A stretch of DNA of 64,000 bases from Veillonellaceae bacterium SB90 (GTDB taxonomy: Bacteria; Bacillota; Negativicutes; Selenomonadales; Selenomonadaceae): the NCBI GenBank assembly GCA_902364065.1, contig CABJCJ010000001.1, forward strand, positions 140,310 to 204,309, written 5' to 3'. The translations under genes and the position numbers were made by a program. The first letter of the stretch is position 1, and each line of letters opens with the position of its first letter. The notes under the pieces are model-generated. The model searched no databases and was not told where the DNA came from. It was given only the letters and a program-made list of their open reading frames with translations. Below are positions 25,177 through 34,570 of the stretch, piece after piece.

Positions 25177-25932
25177 ATGGGCAAGATCACTGTGATTGGC
25201 ATTGGTCCGGGCAGTCTGGAAGATATGACGCCGCGGGCACGCAAAGCCATCGAAGCAGCCGATGTCGTGGCTGGCTACAATACATATATCCGACTCGTTG
25301 AGCCGCTGCTGGCGGATAAGAAGGTCATCGGTACGGCCATGATGCAGGAAATCGACCGCTGCCGCATGGCGGTGGAAGAAGCGGCCGGCGGCGCGGATAC
25401 GGTCGTCGTCTCAAGCGGCGATGCCGGTGTCTACGGCATGGCCGGACTCGTGCTCGAGCTCCTGCTCAAGCGGGACAAGGCCGAGCGTCCGGAATTCGGC
25501 GGCATCATCGCCGGCGTATCGGCTGTCAATGCGGCGGCATCCGTACTCGGCGCACCACTCATGCATGACTTTGCCGTCATCAGCCTGTCGGACCTCCTGA
25601 CGCCCTGGGAGCTCATCTGCAAGCGCGCCGAGATGGCGGCTGCGGGTGATTTCGTCGTTGCGCTCTACAATCCGAAGAGCCGCAAGCGCGTGCAGAATAT
25701 CGAAGAGATCCGCGAAATCATGCTGCGTCACAAGCGTCCGGATACGCCGGTCGGCATCGTCACGGCTGCGAGCCGCGAGGGACAGAACAAGATCATCTCA
25801 ACGCTGGCGGATTTTACGAAGGAAGAGATCAACATGTTCTCGCTGGTCATCATCGGCAATTCCAAGACGTATGTCAAGGAAGGCTATATGATTACGCCGC
25901 GCGGTTATGAGAACAAGGAGCAGGGCTTATGA
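25177..25932 (+). CDS. cbiH: Cobalt-factor III / precorrin-3B C17-methyltransferase CbiH
   Basis: A 251-residue tetrapyrrole methylase that methylates C17 and drives ring contraction in the anaerobic pathway. Features are ITVIGIGPGSLEDMTPRARK at the N-terminus, VVSSGDAGVYGMAGLVLEL near residue 77 and ALYNPKSRKR near 161. The ATG at 25177 has a perfect AGGAGG (25165-25170). A longer in-frame TTG start at 25141 lacks such a site and is rejected. It overlaps cbiJ by 4 bases. Confidence 0.95.
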   Translation: MGKITVIGIGPGSLEDMTPRARKAIEAADVVAGYNTYIRLVEPLLADKKVIGTAMMQEIDRCRMAVEEAAGGADTVVVSSGDAGVYGMAGLVLELLLKRDKAERPEFGGIIAGVSAVNAAASVLGAPLMHDFAVISLSDLLTPWELICKRAEMAAAGDFVVALYNPKSRKRVQNIEEIREIMLRHKRPDTPVGIVTAASREGQNKIISTLADFTKEEINMFSLVIIGNSKTYVKEGYMITPRGYENKEQGL

Positions 25933-26696
25933 TTTTCGTAGCAGCGGGCACGCAGGACGGCCGCGAGCTCACGAGGCTCCTGCTGGAACGCGGCCATGCG
26001 GTCACGGCTTCCGTCGTCAGCCATTACGGCGAGCAGCTGTTGGCAGCGGCCGGCGGTAGCAGGCTCGTCATCAACGACGAGCCGCTCGATGAGGAAGGCC
26101 TCGTGCAGTATCTGCAGGCACACGGTATCCGCCTCTTTGTCGATGCCAGTCATCCGTATGCCGTTCATGTCTCGCAGAATGCCATGTCCGCCTGCCGCAG
26201 GCTCGGCATCCCGTACATCCGCTACGAGCGTTCGCTGACCGAGCTTTCGTATGAGGGCATTGTCGTGGTGCACAGCTACGAGGAAGCAGCCGCTGAGGCT
26301 GCCGCGCGCGGACGTGTGATCTTCCTGACGACGGGCAGCCGGAACCTGAAGAAATTCACGGAGGCCGGGGCTCTGGCAGACTGCACGCTCATCGCAAGGG
26401 TCCTGCCGACGGCGGAGGTGCTGGCGCTCTGTGAGGAGCTGGGACTTACGCCAAAGCAGGTCGTGGCCCTGCAGGGGCCGTTTTCGACGGAGCTCAATCG
26501 GGAACTTTTCAAGAAGTATCATGCCGATGTCATTGTCACGAAGAACAGCGGCACGATCGGCGGCACGGATACGAAGCTGGCTGCTGCTGCTGCCCTGCAT
26601 CTCCCGGTCATCGTCATCGACAGGCCGGTCCTGCAATACGATCATCTGGCACATACGTATGAAGATGTGCTGTCATTTGTGGAGGAGAACCATTGA
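25929..26696 (+). CDS. cbiJ: Cobalt-precorrin-6A reductase CbiJ
   Basis: A 255-residue reductase (CbiJ/CobK family) that reduces the ring using a nicotinamide cofactor. The start MIFVAAGTQDGRELTRLLLE is the dinucleotide-binding region. FVDASHPYAVHVSQNA near residue 75 and LTTGSRNLKKF near 133 are family motifs, as are GPFSTELN and TKNSGTIGGTDTKL near the C-terminus. It overlaps cbiH upstream, and its stop codon overlaps the cbiC start by one base. Confidence 0.94.
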   Translation: MIFVAAGTQDGRELTRLLLERGHAVTASVVSHYGEQLLAAAGGSRLVINDEPLDEEGLVQYLQAHGIRLFVDASHPYAVHVSQNAMSACRRLGIPYIRYERSLTELSYEGIVVVHSYEEAAAEAAARGRVIFLTTGSRNLKKFTEAGALADCTLIARVLPTAEVLALCEELGLTPKQVVALQGPFSTELNRELFKKYHADVIVTKNSGTIGGTDTKLAAAAALHLPVIVIDRPVLQYDHLAHTYEDVLSFVEENH

Positions 26697-27331
26697 TGGA
26701 ATTTATCAAGAAACCCATGGCCATTGAGAATCGCAGCATGGAAATCATCGCACCGCATCTTGCGGGACTGCATCTTTCGCCCGAGGCCGTCAAGGTCTAT
26801 TCGCGCATCATCCATGCGGCCGGCGACGTCGAATACGCGCCAATCATCCGCATGTCGGATGATGCCATTGCGGCGGGCATGAAGGCACTGGCTGCCGGCT
26901 GCGATATTTATACGGATGTCGAGATGGTACGCACGGGCATCAACAAGCGCAAGCTCGCCTCCTTCGGCGGCGAGGTGCACTGCCGGATCGCAGATCCCGA
27001 GGTGGCGGCGAAGGCCAAGGAGCTCGGCATCACGCGGTCGATGGCAGCCATGCGCTCCTTTGGCCATGCGCTGGACGGCAATATCGTCGCTATCGGCAAT
27101 GCTCCGACGGCACTCTTTGAGGTTCTGCGCCTCGCTCTGGAGGAAGGCGTGCGTCCAGCCTGCATCGTCGGCATCCCTGTCGGTTTCGTCGGTGCGGCGG
27201 ATTCCAAGGCAGAACTCGCGAAGAATGGCCGGATTCCCTACATCACGGTAGAGGGGACGAAGGGCGGCAGTCCGATTGCGGCGGCAGCCGTCAATGCGAT
27301 GATGTATCTCATCGACAACAGCCGGGACTGA
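26696..27331 (+). CDS. cbiC: Cobalt-precorrin-8 methylmutase CbiC
   Basis: A 211-residue enzyme that moves a methyl group from C11 to C12 to give cobyrinic acid. The N-terminal PMAIENRSMEIIAPHL and the central GCDIYTDVEMVRTGINKRKL near residue 67 are diagnostic; the conserved acid-base His of the family lies in VHCRI. The ATG at 26696 has GGAGGAG 8 bases upstream and is preferred to the TTG at 26693. The end of the gene is followed by a 62-base gap before cbiA. Confidence 0.95.
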   Translation: MEFIKKPMAIENRSMEIIAPHLAGLHLSPEAVKVYSRIIHAAGDVEYAPIIRMSDDAIAAGMKALAAGCDIYTDVEMVRTGINKRKLASFGGEVHCRIADPEVAAKAKELGITRSMAAMRSFGHALDGNIVAIGNAPTALFEVLRLALEEGVRPACIVGIPVGFVGAADSKAELAKNGRIPYITVEGTKGGSPIAAAAVNAMMYLIDNSRD

Positions 27332-27393
27332 CTTGCGTCATCGTTCCTTGCTCATTTCCCATCACGGTTTTTCATTGAAAGAGGAGGATTTTC

Positions 27394-28767
27394 ATGGAGT
27401 ATTCTCTTCCCAGACTGGTCATTGCGGCTGCACAGTCCGGCTCAGGCAAGACGACGGTCGCAACGGGACTTTTATCGGCCCTGCGTCAGCGCGGTATCGT
27501 CGTGCAGTCCTTCAAGGTCGGTCCCGATTACATTGATCCCGGGTATCATCGCCTGGCCAGCGGCCGGGCCGCGCATAACCTCGATACCTGGCTCGTGCCG
27601 AAGGAGCGCGTGCCGGCTTTGTTTGCCGAGGAATCGGAAGGAGCGGACATCGCCGTCGTGGAGGGCGTCATGGGCCTCTATGACGGCGGCCGGGAAGGCG
27701 TGAGCTCGACGGCCGAGATCGCAAAGCTGCTCAAGGCGCCGGTCATCCTTGTCATCGATGCCAAGTCGATGGGGGCTTCGGCGGCTGCTCTGGCCATGGG
27801 ATTCCGCGATTACGACCCCGAGGTGCAGCTCGCGGGCGTCATCCTCAATCGGCTGGGCTCCAAGACGCATGAGGCCATGATCCGCCAGGCCATGAAGGAT
27901 ATCGACATGCCGGTATTCGGCGCGCTCTATCGCAATGAAGAGCTGCATATGCCGGAACGCCACCTCGGACTCCTGCCGGCTGAAGAGAATACGGACCGCG
28001 AAATTGTCGAGGCGCTCGGCAACGCCGTGGCGGGCTCGCTGGATCTTGAGGCCATCCTGCACATGGCCTGCCTGACGCCGGACCTTGCTCTCCACGAAAC
28101 GGCGGCAGAGCAGCGCGGGCTGGCAAAGACCATCTGCCGCATCGGCATCGCCCGGGATGAAGCATTCTCGTTCTATTATCCGGCGAGCCTCAAGGAGCTT
28201 GAGCGCCTCGGCGCCGAGCTTGTGCCGTTCAGCCCGCTTCATGATGAAGCATTGCCCGATGTCGATGGTCTGTTCATCGGCGGCGGCTTCCCGGAGATGT
28301 TCGCGGAGAAACTGGCGGGCAATGCATCCATGCGCACAGCCATCCGCGAGGCAGCGGCACAGGGCATTCCCATCTATGCGGAATGTGGCGGCTACATGTA
28401 TCTGATGCAGGAACTGCAGGCTTTTGACGGTCATTGCCATCCGATGTGCGGCGTATTCTCCGGCCGGGCTGAGATGACCCGCAAGCTCCAGATGGTCGGT
28501 TATGTGGAGGCCTGCCTGCAGCAGGATACGGTTCTCGGACCTGCCGGCATGGTCATCCATGGCCATGAATTCCACTTCTCGCAGGAAGACGTAGCAGGAG
28601 ACGGAGAGGGGCGGCCGTTCATCTTCACCAAGATGCGCAACGGCAGCCGCTATGAAGCCGGTCAGTGCCGCAAGCAGGCGCTTGGCAGCTACCTGCATCT
28701 TCATTTTGCCGGCTGCCCGGAGGCGGCAAAGCATTTCGTGGAGGCGTGTCAGGCATGGCAAAGATGA
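27394..28767 (+). CDS. cbiA: Cobyrinate a,c-diamide synthase CbiA
   Basis: A 457-residue glutamine- and ATP-dependent amidase that amidates the a and c side chains of cobyrinate. The N-terminal dethiobiotin-synthetase-like ATP domain has the P-loop AAQSGSGKTTVATGL near residue 11. The C-terminal class I glutaminase has the nucleophile Cys331 in YAECGGYMYL, and HGHEFHFS near 389 belongs to the same domain. The ATG has a strong GAGGAGG site. Its 3' end overlaps cobU by 13 bases. Confidence 0.97.
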   Translation: MEYSLPRLVIAAAQSGSGKTTVATGLLSALRQRGIVVQSFKVGPDYIDPGYHRLASGRAAHNLDTWLVPKERVPALFAEESEGADIAVVEGVMGLYDGGREGVSSTAEIAKLLKAPVILVIDAKSMGASAAALAMGFRDYDPEVQLAGVILNRLGSKTHEAMIRQAMKDIDMPVFGALYRNEELHMPERHLGLLPAEENTDREIVEALGNAVAGSLDLEAILHMACLTPDLALHETAAEQRGLAKTICRIGIARDEAFSFYYPASLKELERLGAELVPFSPLHDEALPDVDGLFIGGGFPEMFAEKLAGNASMRTAIREAAAQGIPIYAECGGYMYLMQELQAFDGHCHPMCGVFSGRAEMTRKLQMVGYVEACLQQDTVLGPAGMVIHGHEFHFSQEDVAGDGEGRPFIFTKMRNGSRYEAGQCRKQALGSYLHLHFAGCPEAAKHFVEACQAWQR

Positions 28768-29297
28768 TCCTCGTGACGGGCGGCGCCAGGAGCGGCAAGT
28801 CCTCGTTTGCCGAGGCGCTCGTGGCCAAAGCGGGCAGGCGCATCGCGTACATTGCGACGGCACAGATCTTTGACGAAGAGATGAACTACCGCGTCAAGCT
28901 GCATCGCCAGCGGCGTCCTGCCTCCTGGCAGACCTACGAGGCGCCGTTTGAAGCGGAAAAGGCCCTGCTGGAAGCCGGGCGCTTGCACGATGCCATCCTG
29001 TTTGACTGCGTGACCATTTACCTCAGCAATCTTCTTTGCAAGCCGGGCGAGCGCACGGAGGAAGAGGAATACGAGAATGTACGGCAGGCCATGGCGCAGC
29101 TCACTGCAGCTGTCCGGCAGATGCCGGCAGAGGCCACGGTGGTCTTTGTCACAAATGAAGTCGGGGCCGGCATCGTGCCCGAGAATGCCCTGGCGCGCCG
29201 CTACCGCGATCTCGCGGGCCTTGCCAACCAGCAGCTCGCGCAGGCTGCAGATGATGTCTATGCCGTCATCTGCGGCCTGCCTCTGCAGCTGAAATAA
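28755..29297 (+). CDS. cobU: Adenosylcobinamide kinase / adenosylcobinamide-phosphate guanylyltransferase CobU
   Basis: A 180-residue bifunctional enzyme that phosphorylates adenosylcobinamide and transfers GMP to it, preparing the lower-loop attachment. The P-loop VTGGARSGKSSFAEAL is at residues 6-21. FDCVTIYLSNLL near 79 and VFVTNEVGAGIVPENALARR near 131 are family signatures. The start chosen is ATG 28755 (GGAGG 10 bases upstream, within cbiA); ATG 28764, which overlaps the cbiA stop codon as ATGA, is an alternative. Confidence 0.94.
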   Translation: MAKMILVTGGARSGKSSFAEALVAKAGRRIAYIATAQIFDEEMNYRVKLHRQRRPASWQTYEAPFEAEKALLEAGRLHDAILFDCVTIYLSNLLCKPGERTEEEEYENVRQAMAQLTAAVRQMPAEATVVFVTNEVGAGIVPENALARRYRDLAGLANQQLAQAADDVYAVICGLPLQLK

Positions 29298-29343
29298 GAC
29301 GTATCTGAGTACAATCCATTCGGAATCAAAGGGGGACTTTGAC

Positions 29344-30873
29344 GTGTCCAAATCCATCATGCTCATGGGAACAAGCTCTCATGTTGGCAAAAGCATCCTG
29401 ACGACGGCGCTCTGCCGCATCTTCCATCGTGAAGGACGCCGCGTCGTGCCGTTCAAGGCGCAGAACATGGCGCTGAATTCCTACGTGACCAAGGAGGGCC
29501 TCGAAATGGGGCGGGCACAGGTCGCGCAGGCTGAAGCCGCCGGACTCGAGCCGATGGTCGACATGAATCCGGTCCTCCTGAAGCCGACGGGCCATTCGTG
29601 TTCGCAGGTTGTTCTTGAAGGACGGCCGGTTGGCAATATGAGTGCGCGCGAATACCACAAGGGCTATTCTCTGCAGGCATTCGGTGCCGTCAAGGCTGCA
29701 CTCGGGCGCCTGCAGCAGGAATTTGATACACTCGTCATCGAGGGCGCGGGTAGCCCGGCGGAAATCAACCTCAAGGATCACGATATCGTCAATATGCGCG
29801 TGGCCAAATACCTGCAGGCCCCCGTGCTGCTCATCGCGGACATCGACCGCGGCGGCGCACTGGCCTCGCTCGTCGGCACGCTGGAACTTCTCGATGAAGA
29901 GGAACGCGCCCTCGTCAAAGGGCTCGTCATCAATAAATTCCGCGGCGACGTGTCGCTCTTGACGCCGGCTGTCGACTTCCTCGAGAAGAAGACGGGCAAG
30001 CCCGTGCTCGGCATCGTGCCGTACCTCGATCATCTCGGCATCGAAGATGAGGACTCGGTGTCGCTCGAGGACAAGGCTGCCGTGCCACAGGGCGATGCGG
30101 AGATCCGCATCGCTGTCATCGAGACGCCGAAGCTCTCGAACTTCACGGATTTTGACGCACTTGCGGAGGAGCCCGATGTCGAGGTCGATTACGTGCGCAC
30201 GCCCGAAGAACTCGGTCACCCCGACCTCATCATCCTGCCGGGATCGAAGAACACGACGGAAGACCTGCTGCACCTGCGCAAAACCGGCATGGAGGCAGCC
30301 ATCCGTGCCTGCACGGATCGCGGCATTCCGCTCATCGGCATCTGCGGCGGGTATCAGATGCTCGGCCGCCGGCTCGAGGATCCCGGCCATGTCGAATCGG
30401 AGCATGAGGCCATCGACGGTCTCGGTTACCTGCCGATGATTACGACCTTCGGTCCGGAAAAGCGCACGGTTCAGGTGACGGCGGCCTGCCCGTCGCTGGA
30501 TTTTTTCCACGGTCATCTGACGGCAGCGGATATGCCGGGGTATGAGATCCACATGGGGCGCACGGAATTCCTGAAGCAGGTCCCGCATCCCTTCCATATC
30601 GTGCGGCAGGGAGATGAGCCCGCTGACTACTGGGACGGCGCCATGAGCGGCGACCAGCTGATCTTCGGCACGTATATCCACGGCCTCTTTGACCATGACG
30701 GCTTCCGCCGCCAGCTCATCAACATCCTGCGCGGCTGCCGCGGCCTCTCGCCGCTGCCCGTTCAGCGCAGCCGCTGGCAGGAAAAGGAGGATGCGTACAA
30801 CCGTCTGGCCGATACGGTGGCAGCGAGCCTCGACATGGAGAAACTGCGCGCCATCATGGAGGAGCGCCCATGA
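29344..30873 (+). CDS. cbiP: Cobyric acid synthase CbiP
   Basis: A 509-residue glutamine-dependent enzyme that amidates the b, d, e and g side chains to give cobyric acid. The N-terminal P-loop is LMGTSSHVGKSILTTALCR, followed by FKAQNMALNSYVT near residue 39. The glutaminase nucleophile is Cys334 in GICGGYQMLG, and GTYIHGLFDHD near 442 holds the catalytic His. The GTG start has a GGGGGA ribosome site. It overlaps cbiB by 4 bases. Confidence 0.97.
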   Translation: MSKSIMLMGTSSHVGKSILTTALCRIFHREGRRVVPFKAQNMALNSYVTKEGLEMGRAQVAQAEAAGLEPMVDMNPVLLKPTGHSCSQVVLEGRPVGNMSAREYHKGYSLQAFGAVKAALGRLQQEFDTLVIEGAGSPAEINLKDHDIVNMRVAKYLQAPVLLIADIDRGGALASLVGTLELLDEEERALVKGLVINKFRGDVSLLTPAVDFLEKKTGKPVLGIVPYLDHLGIEDEDSVSLEDKAAVPQGDAEIRIAVIETPKLSNFTDFDALAEEPDVEVDYVRTPEELGHPDLIILPGSKNTTEDLLHLRKTGMEAAIRACTDRGIPLIGICGGYQMLGRRLEDPGHVESEHEAIDGLGYLPMITTFGPEKRTVQVTAACPSLDFFHGHLTAADMPGYEIHMGRTEFLKQVPHPFHIVRQGDEPADYWDGAMSGDQLIFGTYIHGLFDHDGFRRQLINILRGCRGLSPLPVQRSRWQEKEDAYNRLADTVAASLDMEKLRAIMEERP

Positions 30874-31820
30874 ATGTAGCAATCCTGGCCTTTGTCATCG
30901 ATACGATCATCGGCGATCCGCGCACGAAGTTTCACCCCGTCGTCCTGATCGGCAGGCTCATTTCGCTGCTCGAGCGCTTCTACTATCGTCCGGAGGACAG
31001 CGACAGGCGCAAGTTCCTGTCGGGAGCCATCCTCGTGCTCATCGTCCTCTTCCTCACCTACGACGTGGCAGCGGCGCTGCTTTATCTATCGTATTACATC
31101 CCGTGGGAATGGGGGCAGGAGATTGTCGCGGCCTTTCTGCTCTCCTTCACGATTTCCCCGCAGAGCCTCGCCAAGGCGGGCAAGGGTATCTACGCGCTGC
31201 TCATTACCGGCGATCTGGCGGAGGCGCGCAAAAAGGTGGGCTGGATTGTCGGCCGCGATACGGACAAGCTCGATGACAGCGAGATTGCCCGCGCGACGGT
31301 GGAGACCATCGCCGAGAATACCGTGGACGGAATCATCTCGCCGCTCTTCTTCTTTGCCATCGGCGGCGTGCCGCTGGCCTTCCTTTACCGCGCGGCCAAT
31401 ACCATGGATTCGATGATCGGCTACAAGAATGAGAAATACTTGTATTTCGGCAGAGCTGCCGCAAGGCTCGACGATGTCCTCAATTATGTCCCCGCGCGTC
31501 TGACGGGACTGCTGTTTGTGGCGGCAGCCTCGCTCCTGGGATTCGATGCCGGCAACGCCCTGCGCATGATGCGCCGGGACGCCGACAAGCATCCGAGTCC
31601 GAACGGCGGCTATGCCGAGGCGACAGTGGCGGGGGCGCTTCATATCCGCCTTGGCGGCATCAACAGCTATTTCGGTAAGAAGACCTTCCGTGCCTATATG
31701 GGCGAGGCCATCGAAGCCACGGCGCCCAAGCACATCATGGAATGTATCCGCATGATGTACACGGCGACTGTACTCTTCCTGATTCTTGCCTATGCCGTGC
31801 TGAAATTCATGGGACATTGA
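30870..31820 (+). CDS. cbiB: Adenosylcobinamide-phosphate synthase CbiB
   Basis: A 316-residue membrane protein that attaches aminopropanol phosphate to cobyric acid. Family landmarks are FVIDTIIGDPRTKFHPVVLI near residue 7, IVGRDTDKLDDSEIARATVE near 125 followed by ENTVDGIISPLFF, and KHPSPNGGYAEATVAGALHI near 242. Several hydrophobic segments are visible. It uses the product of CobD, encoded four genes downstream. It precedes cobS by 38 bases. Confidence 0.95.
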   Translation: MNVAILAFVIDTIIGDPRTKFHPVVLIGRLISLLERFYYRPEDSDRRKFLSGAILVLIVLFLTYDVAAALLYLSYYIPWEWGQEIVAAFLLSFTISPQSLAKAGKGIYALLITGDLAEARKKVGWIVGRDTDKLDDSEIARATVETIAENTVDGIISPLFFFAIGGVPLAFLYRAANTMDSMIGYKNEKYLYFGRAAARLDDVLNYVPARLTGLLFVAAASLLGFDAGNALRMMRRDADKHPSPNGGYAEATVAGALHIRLGGINSYFGKKTFRAYMGEAIEATAPKHIMECIRMMYTATVLFLILAYAVLKFMGH

Positions 31821-31858
31821 GGGCAGACGAATCCTGCATTTTTGAAAGGAGCTTGAGC

Positions 31859-32635
31859 TTGCGTAGTTTTCTTACGGCGCTGCAATTCTTGACGCGCATC
31901 CACATCGTCAATCAAAGGGACCTGACGATGGCAGATTTTGGCCGCAGCACGCGGTATTTCCCGCTCGTGGGAGTTGTGCTGGGGCTTATTTATGCGTTTT
32001 TTGCCCTCGTGCTCATGGTGTTTCTGGGCAGCCATCTATACACGGTGCGGGCTTTTCTGACCCTTTTGCCGCTGCTCCTGACGGGCGGCCTCCACTGTGA
32101 CGGCTTCATGGACACGGTCGATGGGCTCTTTTCAGGACGCAGCCGCGAGCGCATGCTCGAGATCATGAAGGACAGCCGTACGGGGTCGTTCGGCGTCGTT
32201 GCCTTCGGCTCGCTGCTGCTCTTCAACTGGTCGCTGATCCTCGACCTGCAGGAACCGGTGCTCGTCGTGGCGCTCTTTGCCATGCCCATCATCGGGCGCC
32301 TCGCGATGCTCTTCGTCGTCAGCTATTTCCCCTATGCACGTCCAGAGGGCATGGGCAAGGCGTTTTCGGAGATGGCGGACCATAAGGCCCTGGCCATCGG
32401 TGCCGTGACGGCCGTGCTCTTTGTCGTGCCGGTCGGCCTTGCCGCCATTCTGGCACTTGCCGCCGGCATCTTGTGGGCCTTTTTGCTCGGCCACTATGCG
32501 ACGCGGAAGCTCGGCGGCGTCACGGGAGATGTCTACGGCGCCGCGGAGATGACGACGGAGACGGTCGTGCTCGTCGTCTTTTTCCTCTGCGCGCATCTGC
32601 CGATTACCCGGGGAGCGCTTTTCCTATGGATGTAA
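31859..32635 (+). CDS. cobS: Adenosylcobinamide-GDP ribazoletransferase (cobalamin 5'-phosphate synthase) CobS
   Basis: A 258-residue membrane enzyme that joins adenosylcobinamide-GDP to alpha-ribazole (phosphate), the last assembly step. FLTALQFLTRIHI near the start, GGLHCDGFMDTVDGLFSG near residue 76, with the DGFMDTVDG metal site, and DSRTGSFGVVA near 105 are diagnostic. No ATG is suitable; TTG at 31859 with AAAGGAGC 7 bases upstream is chosen (TTG 31853 is too close to that site). It overlaps the threonine kinase gene by 10 bases. Confidence 0.93.
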   Translation: MRSFLTALQFLTRIHIVNQRDLTMADFGRSTRYFPLVGVVLGLIYAFFALVLMVFLGSHLYTVRAFLTLLPLLLTGGLHCDGFMDTVDGLFSGRSRERMLEIMKDSRTGSFGVVAFGSLLLFNWSLILDLQEPVLVVALFAMPIIGRLAMLFVVSYFPYARPEGMGKAFSEMADHKALAIGAVTAVLFVVPVGLAAILALAAGILWAFLLGHYATRKLGGVTGDVYGAAEMTTETVVLVVFFLCAHLPITRGALFLWM

Positions 32636-33534
32636 TCGTGCGGGTGCCGGGGTCCTGCGGTGAACTCGTGCAGGGCTGCTGGCAAGGCGGGCCGTTCCTC
32701 GTGACCTGTCCCATCAATCGCTATACGACCGTGCAGATCAGCACCTCCCTTTCAGGCTGTGAAGGCCTGGGTGACAAGGCAAAGCTTGCCCTGCAGTCTA
32801 TCTGCCGCCGCTTTGGCCGGGATGATCTGCCGTGGGGCATCCGCCTCACTTCGGAACTGCCACGCGGCAAGGGCATGGCCTCGTCGAGTGCCGACATTGC
32901 CGCTGTGGCGGCTGCTGCCTCCCTGGCTTTCGGCAAGCCGCTGACAGCGGAGGAGATCCTGCAGCTTGCCGTGGTTATCGAACCAACGGACGGCGTTTTT
33001 TTTGAAGGGCTTGCCTGCCTTGACCAGGTACAGGGCAGGCTTCTGGACATCTACCGGCTGTCAGTCAGGGTGCCGCTGACGATCTTCGACACGGGCGGCA
33101 CCGTCGATACCCTGGCCTTTCACCGCGAGGCGGAAAAACGGACACCTGCGTACGGGGTCATGCAGCTGCAGGAACTTCGCCGGCTCCTGACGATGGGAAC
33201 ACCTGCGGCACTGGCAGAAGCGGCGACGAGGAGTGCCTTCCTGCATCAGGCCGTGCTGCCAAAGCCCAATCTTCTGGAATTCCTGCATGATGCGCGTGCC
33301 TGCGGGGCACTCGGGCTCAACGTGGCCCACAGTGGCACCGTCGTCGGCGTTTTCTGGCCGCCGTCTCTTTCCGCGCAGCAGATTGTCAGGCAGACGAAGC
33401 AACTCCAGGCAAAGCATGCCAACCTCTCCCTCTGGGGACAGGTATATCTGCAGGAAGGCGGCATAGAATTCCAATATCAGCGAAAGGAAGCGGGGAATGA
33501 TGAAACGCTTTGTTCATGGCGGCAATATATATGA
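32626..33534 (+). CDS. GHMP-family L-threonine kinase (PduX-like)
   Basis: A 302-residue GHMP kinase most like PduX, which phosphorylates L-threonine to supply the aminopropanol arm of cobalamin. The N-terminus MDVIVRVPGSCGELVQGCW is characteristic of PduX, and the ATP loop is PRGKGMASSSADIAAVAAAA near residue 80. Its place between cobS and the threonine-phosphate decarboxylase gene supports this reading over other GHMP kinases. The ATG at 32626 lies within cobS, and the 3' end overlaps cobD by 38 bases. The frame is open far upstream, but that part is a shadow of cobS. Confidence 0.88.
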   Translation: MDVIVRVPGSCGELVQGCWQGGPFLVTCPINRYTTVQISTSLSGCEGLGDKAKLALQSICRRFGRDDLPWGIRLTSELPRGKGMASSSADIAAVAAAASLAFGKPLTAEEILQLAVVIEPTDGVFFEGLACLDQVQGRLLDIYRLSVRVPLTIFDTGGTVDTLAFHREAEKRTPAYGVMQLQELRRLLTMGTPAALAEAATRSAFLHQAVLPKPNLLEFLHDARACGALGLNVAHSGTVVGVFWPPSLSAQQIVRQTKQLQAKHANLSLWGQVYLQEGGIEFQYQRKEAGNDETLCSWRQYI

Positions 33535-34570
33535 GGATATACCGGCAGATGGCTGGCTTGATTTTTCAGCCAACATCAATCCGCTGGGGCTGCCGGCAAG
33601 TGCGCGTGAGGACATTGCCGCGCACATCGGTGATGTCATCCATTATCCGGACCCTGCGGCCCGCAGGCTGCGTCAGGCGCTGTCGTCCTCGTATGATGTG
33701 GCGCCGGACGCGCTCGTGCTCGGCAATGGGGCAGCGGAACTCTTTTATCTCTTTTTTCAGACCTTCCGGCCGCAAAGGACCATCCTGCCCGTGCCTTCCT
33801 TTAGTGAATACGAACGGGCGGCGCTTGCCGCGGGCAGTTCGGTGACGTATTTCCAGCTGGACGCGCAGGAGAATTTCCGCCTCGATGGCGAGAAGCTGCG
33901 GGCGGCACTGCCCGAGCAGGGCTGTGTCGTTGTCGGCAATCCCAACAATCCGACGGGCACCCTGCTCACGCGCGGGGCACTCATGCAGCTCGCAGATGCT
34001 GCCGCCGCCAGGAAGACCTGGCTGCTCGTCGATGAATCCTTCCTCGATTTCCTGCCGGACGATGCGCCGTACAGCCTGCTTGATGCAGCCGCAGAGAAGC
34101 CGTATCTTTTCGTCATCCGTTCGCTGACGAAGTTCTTTGCCCTGCCGGGCCTGCGCCTCGGTTTCGGCGCGGCTTCCCCGTCGGCTGTCCAGGCGATGGA
34201 ACGCGGCAAGGATGTCTGGAACGTGAATCTCCTGGCGCAGGAAGCGGGCACAGCCGCCCTGCAGGACCATGCCTACGCTGAGAAGAGCCGCGTGCTCGTT
34301 GCGGAGGAGCGCCGCTTCCTTTGCAGCCGCCTGGCGTCCCTTCCCGGCGTGCGCGTCTATCCCACGCAGGTGAACTTCCTGCTGCTTGATATCCGCGGCA
34401 CGCATCTCTCGAGCGCAGAGCTTACGGCACGCATGCGCCGGGAAGGGGTACTCATCCGCGACTGCGGCAATTATCCGGGACTCGACGGCAAAAGTTACGT
34501 GCGCCTGGCCGTAAGACCGCATGAAGAAAATGTGAAACTGTTAGAACGATTGGAGACGATTCTTTTATGA
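33497..34570 (+). CDS. cobD: L-threonine-O-3-phosphate decarboxylase CobD
   Basis: A 357-residue PLP enzyme of the class I/II aminotransferase fold that makes (R)-1-amino-2-propanol phosphate for CbiB. The start HGGNIYEDIPADGWLDFSAN with NINPLG is typical of CobD. VVGNPNNPTGTL near residue 149 and LLVDESFLDFLPDD near 176 hold the cofactor ring ligands, and Lys212 in SLTKFFALPGLRLG is the PLP lysine. The name follows the Salmonella convention; in other organisms the gene is called cobC. It overlaps the phosphatase gene by 4 bases. Confidence 0.94.
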   Translation: MMKRFVHGGNIYEDIPADGWLDFSANINPLGLPASAREDIAAHIGDVIHYPDPAARRLRQALSSSYDVAPDALVLGNGAAELFYLFFQTFRPQRTILPVPSFSEYERAALAAGSSVTYFQLDAQENFRLDGEKLRAALPEQGCVVVGNPNNPTGTLLTRGALMQLADAAAARKTWLLVDESFLDFLPDDAPYSLLDAAAEKPYLFVIRSLTKFFALPGLRLGFGAASPSAVQAMERGKDVWNVNLLAQEAGTAALQDHAYAEKSRVLVAEERRFLCSRLASLPGVRVYPTQVNFLLLDIRGTHLSSAELTARMRREGVLIRDCGNYPGLDGKSYVRLAVRPHEENVKLLERLETILL

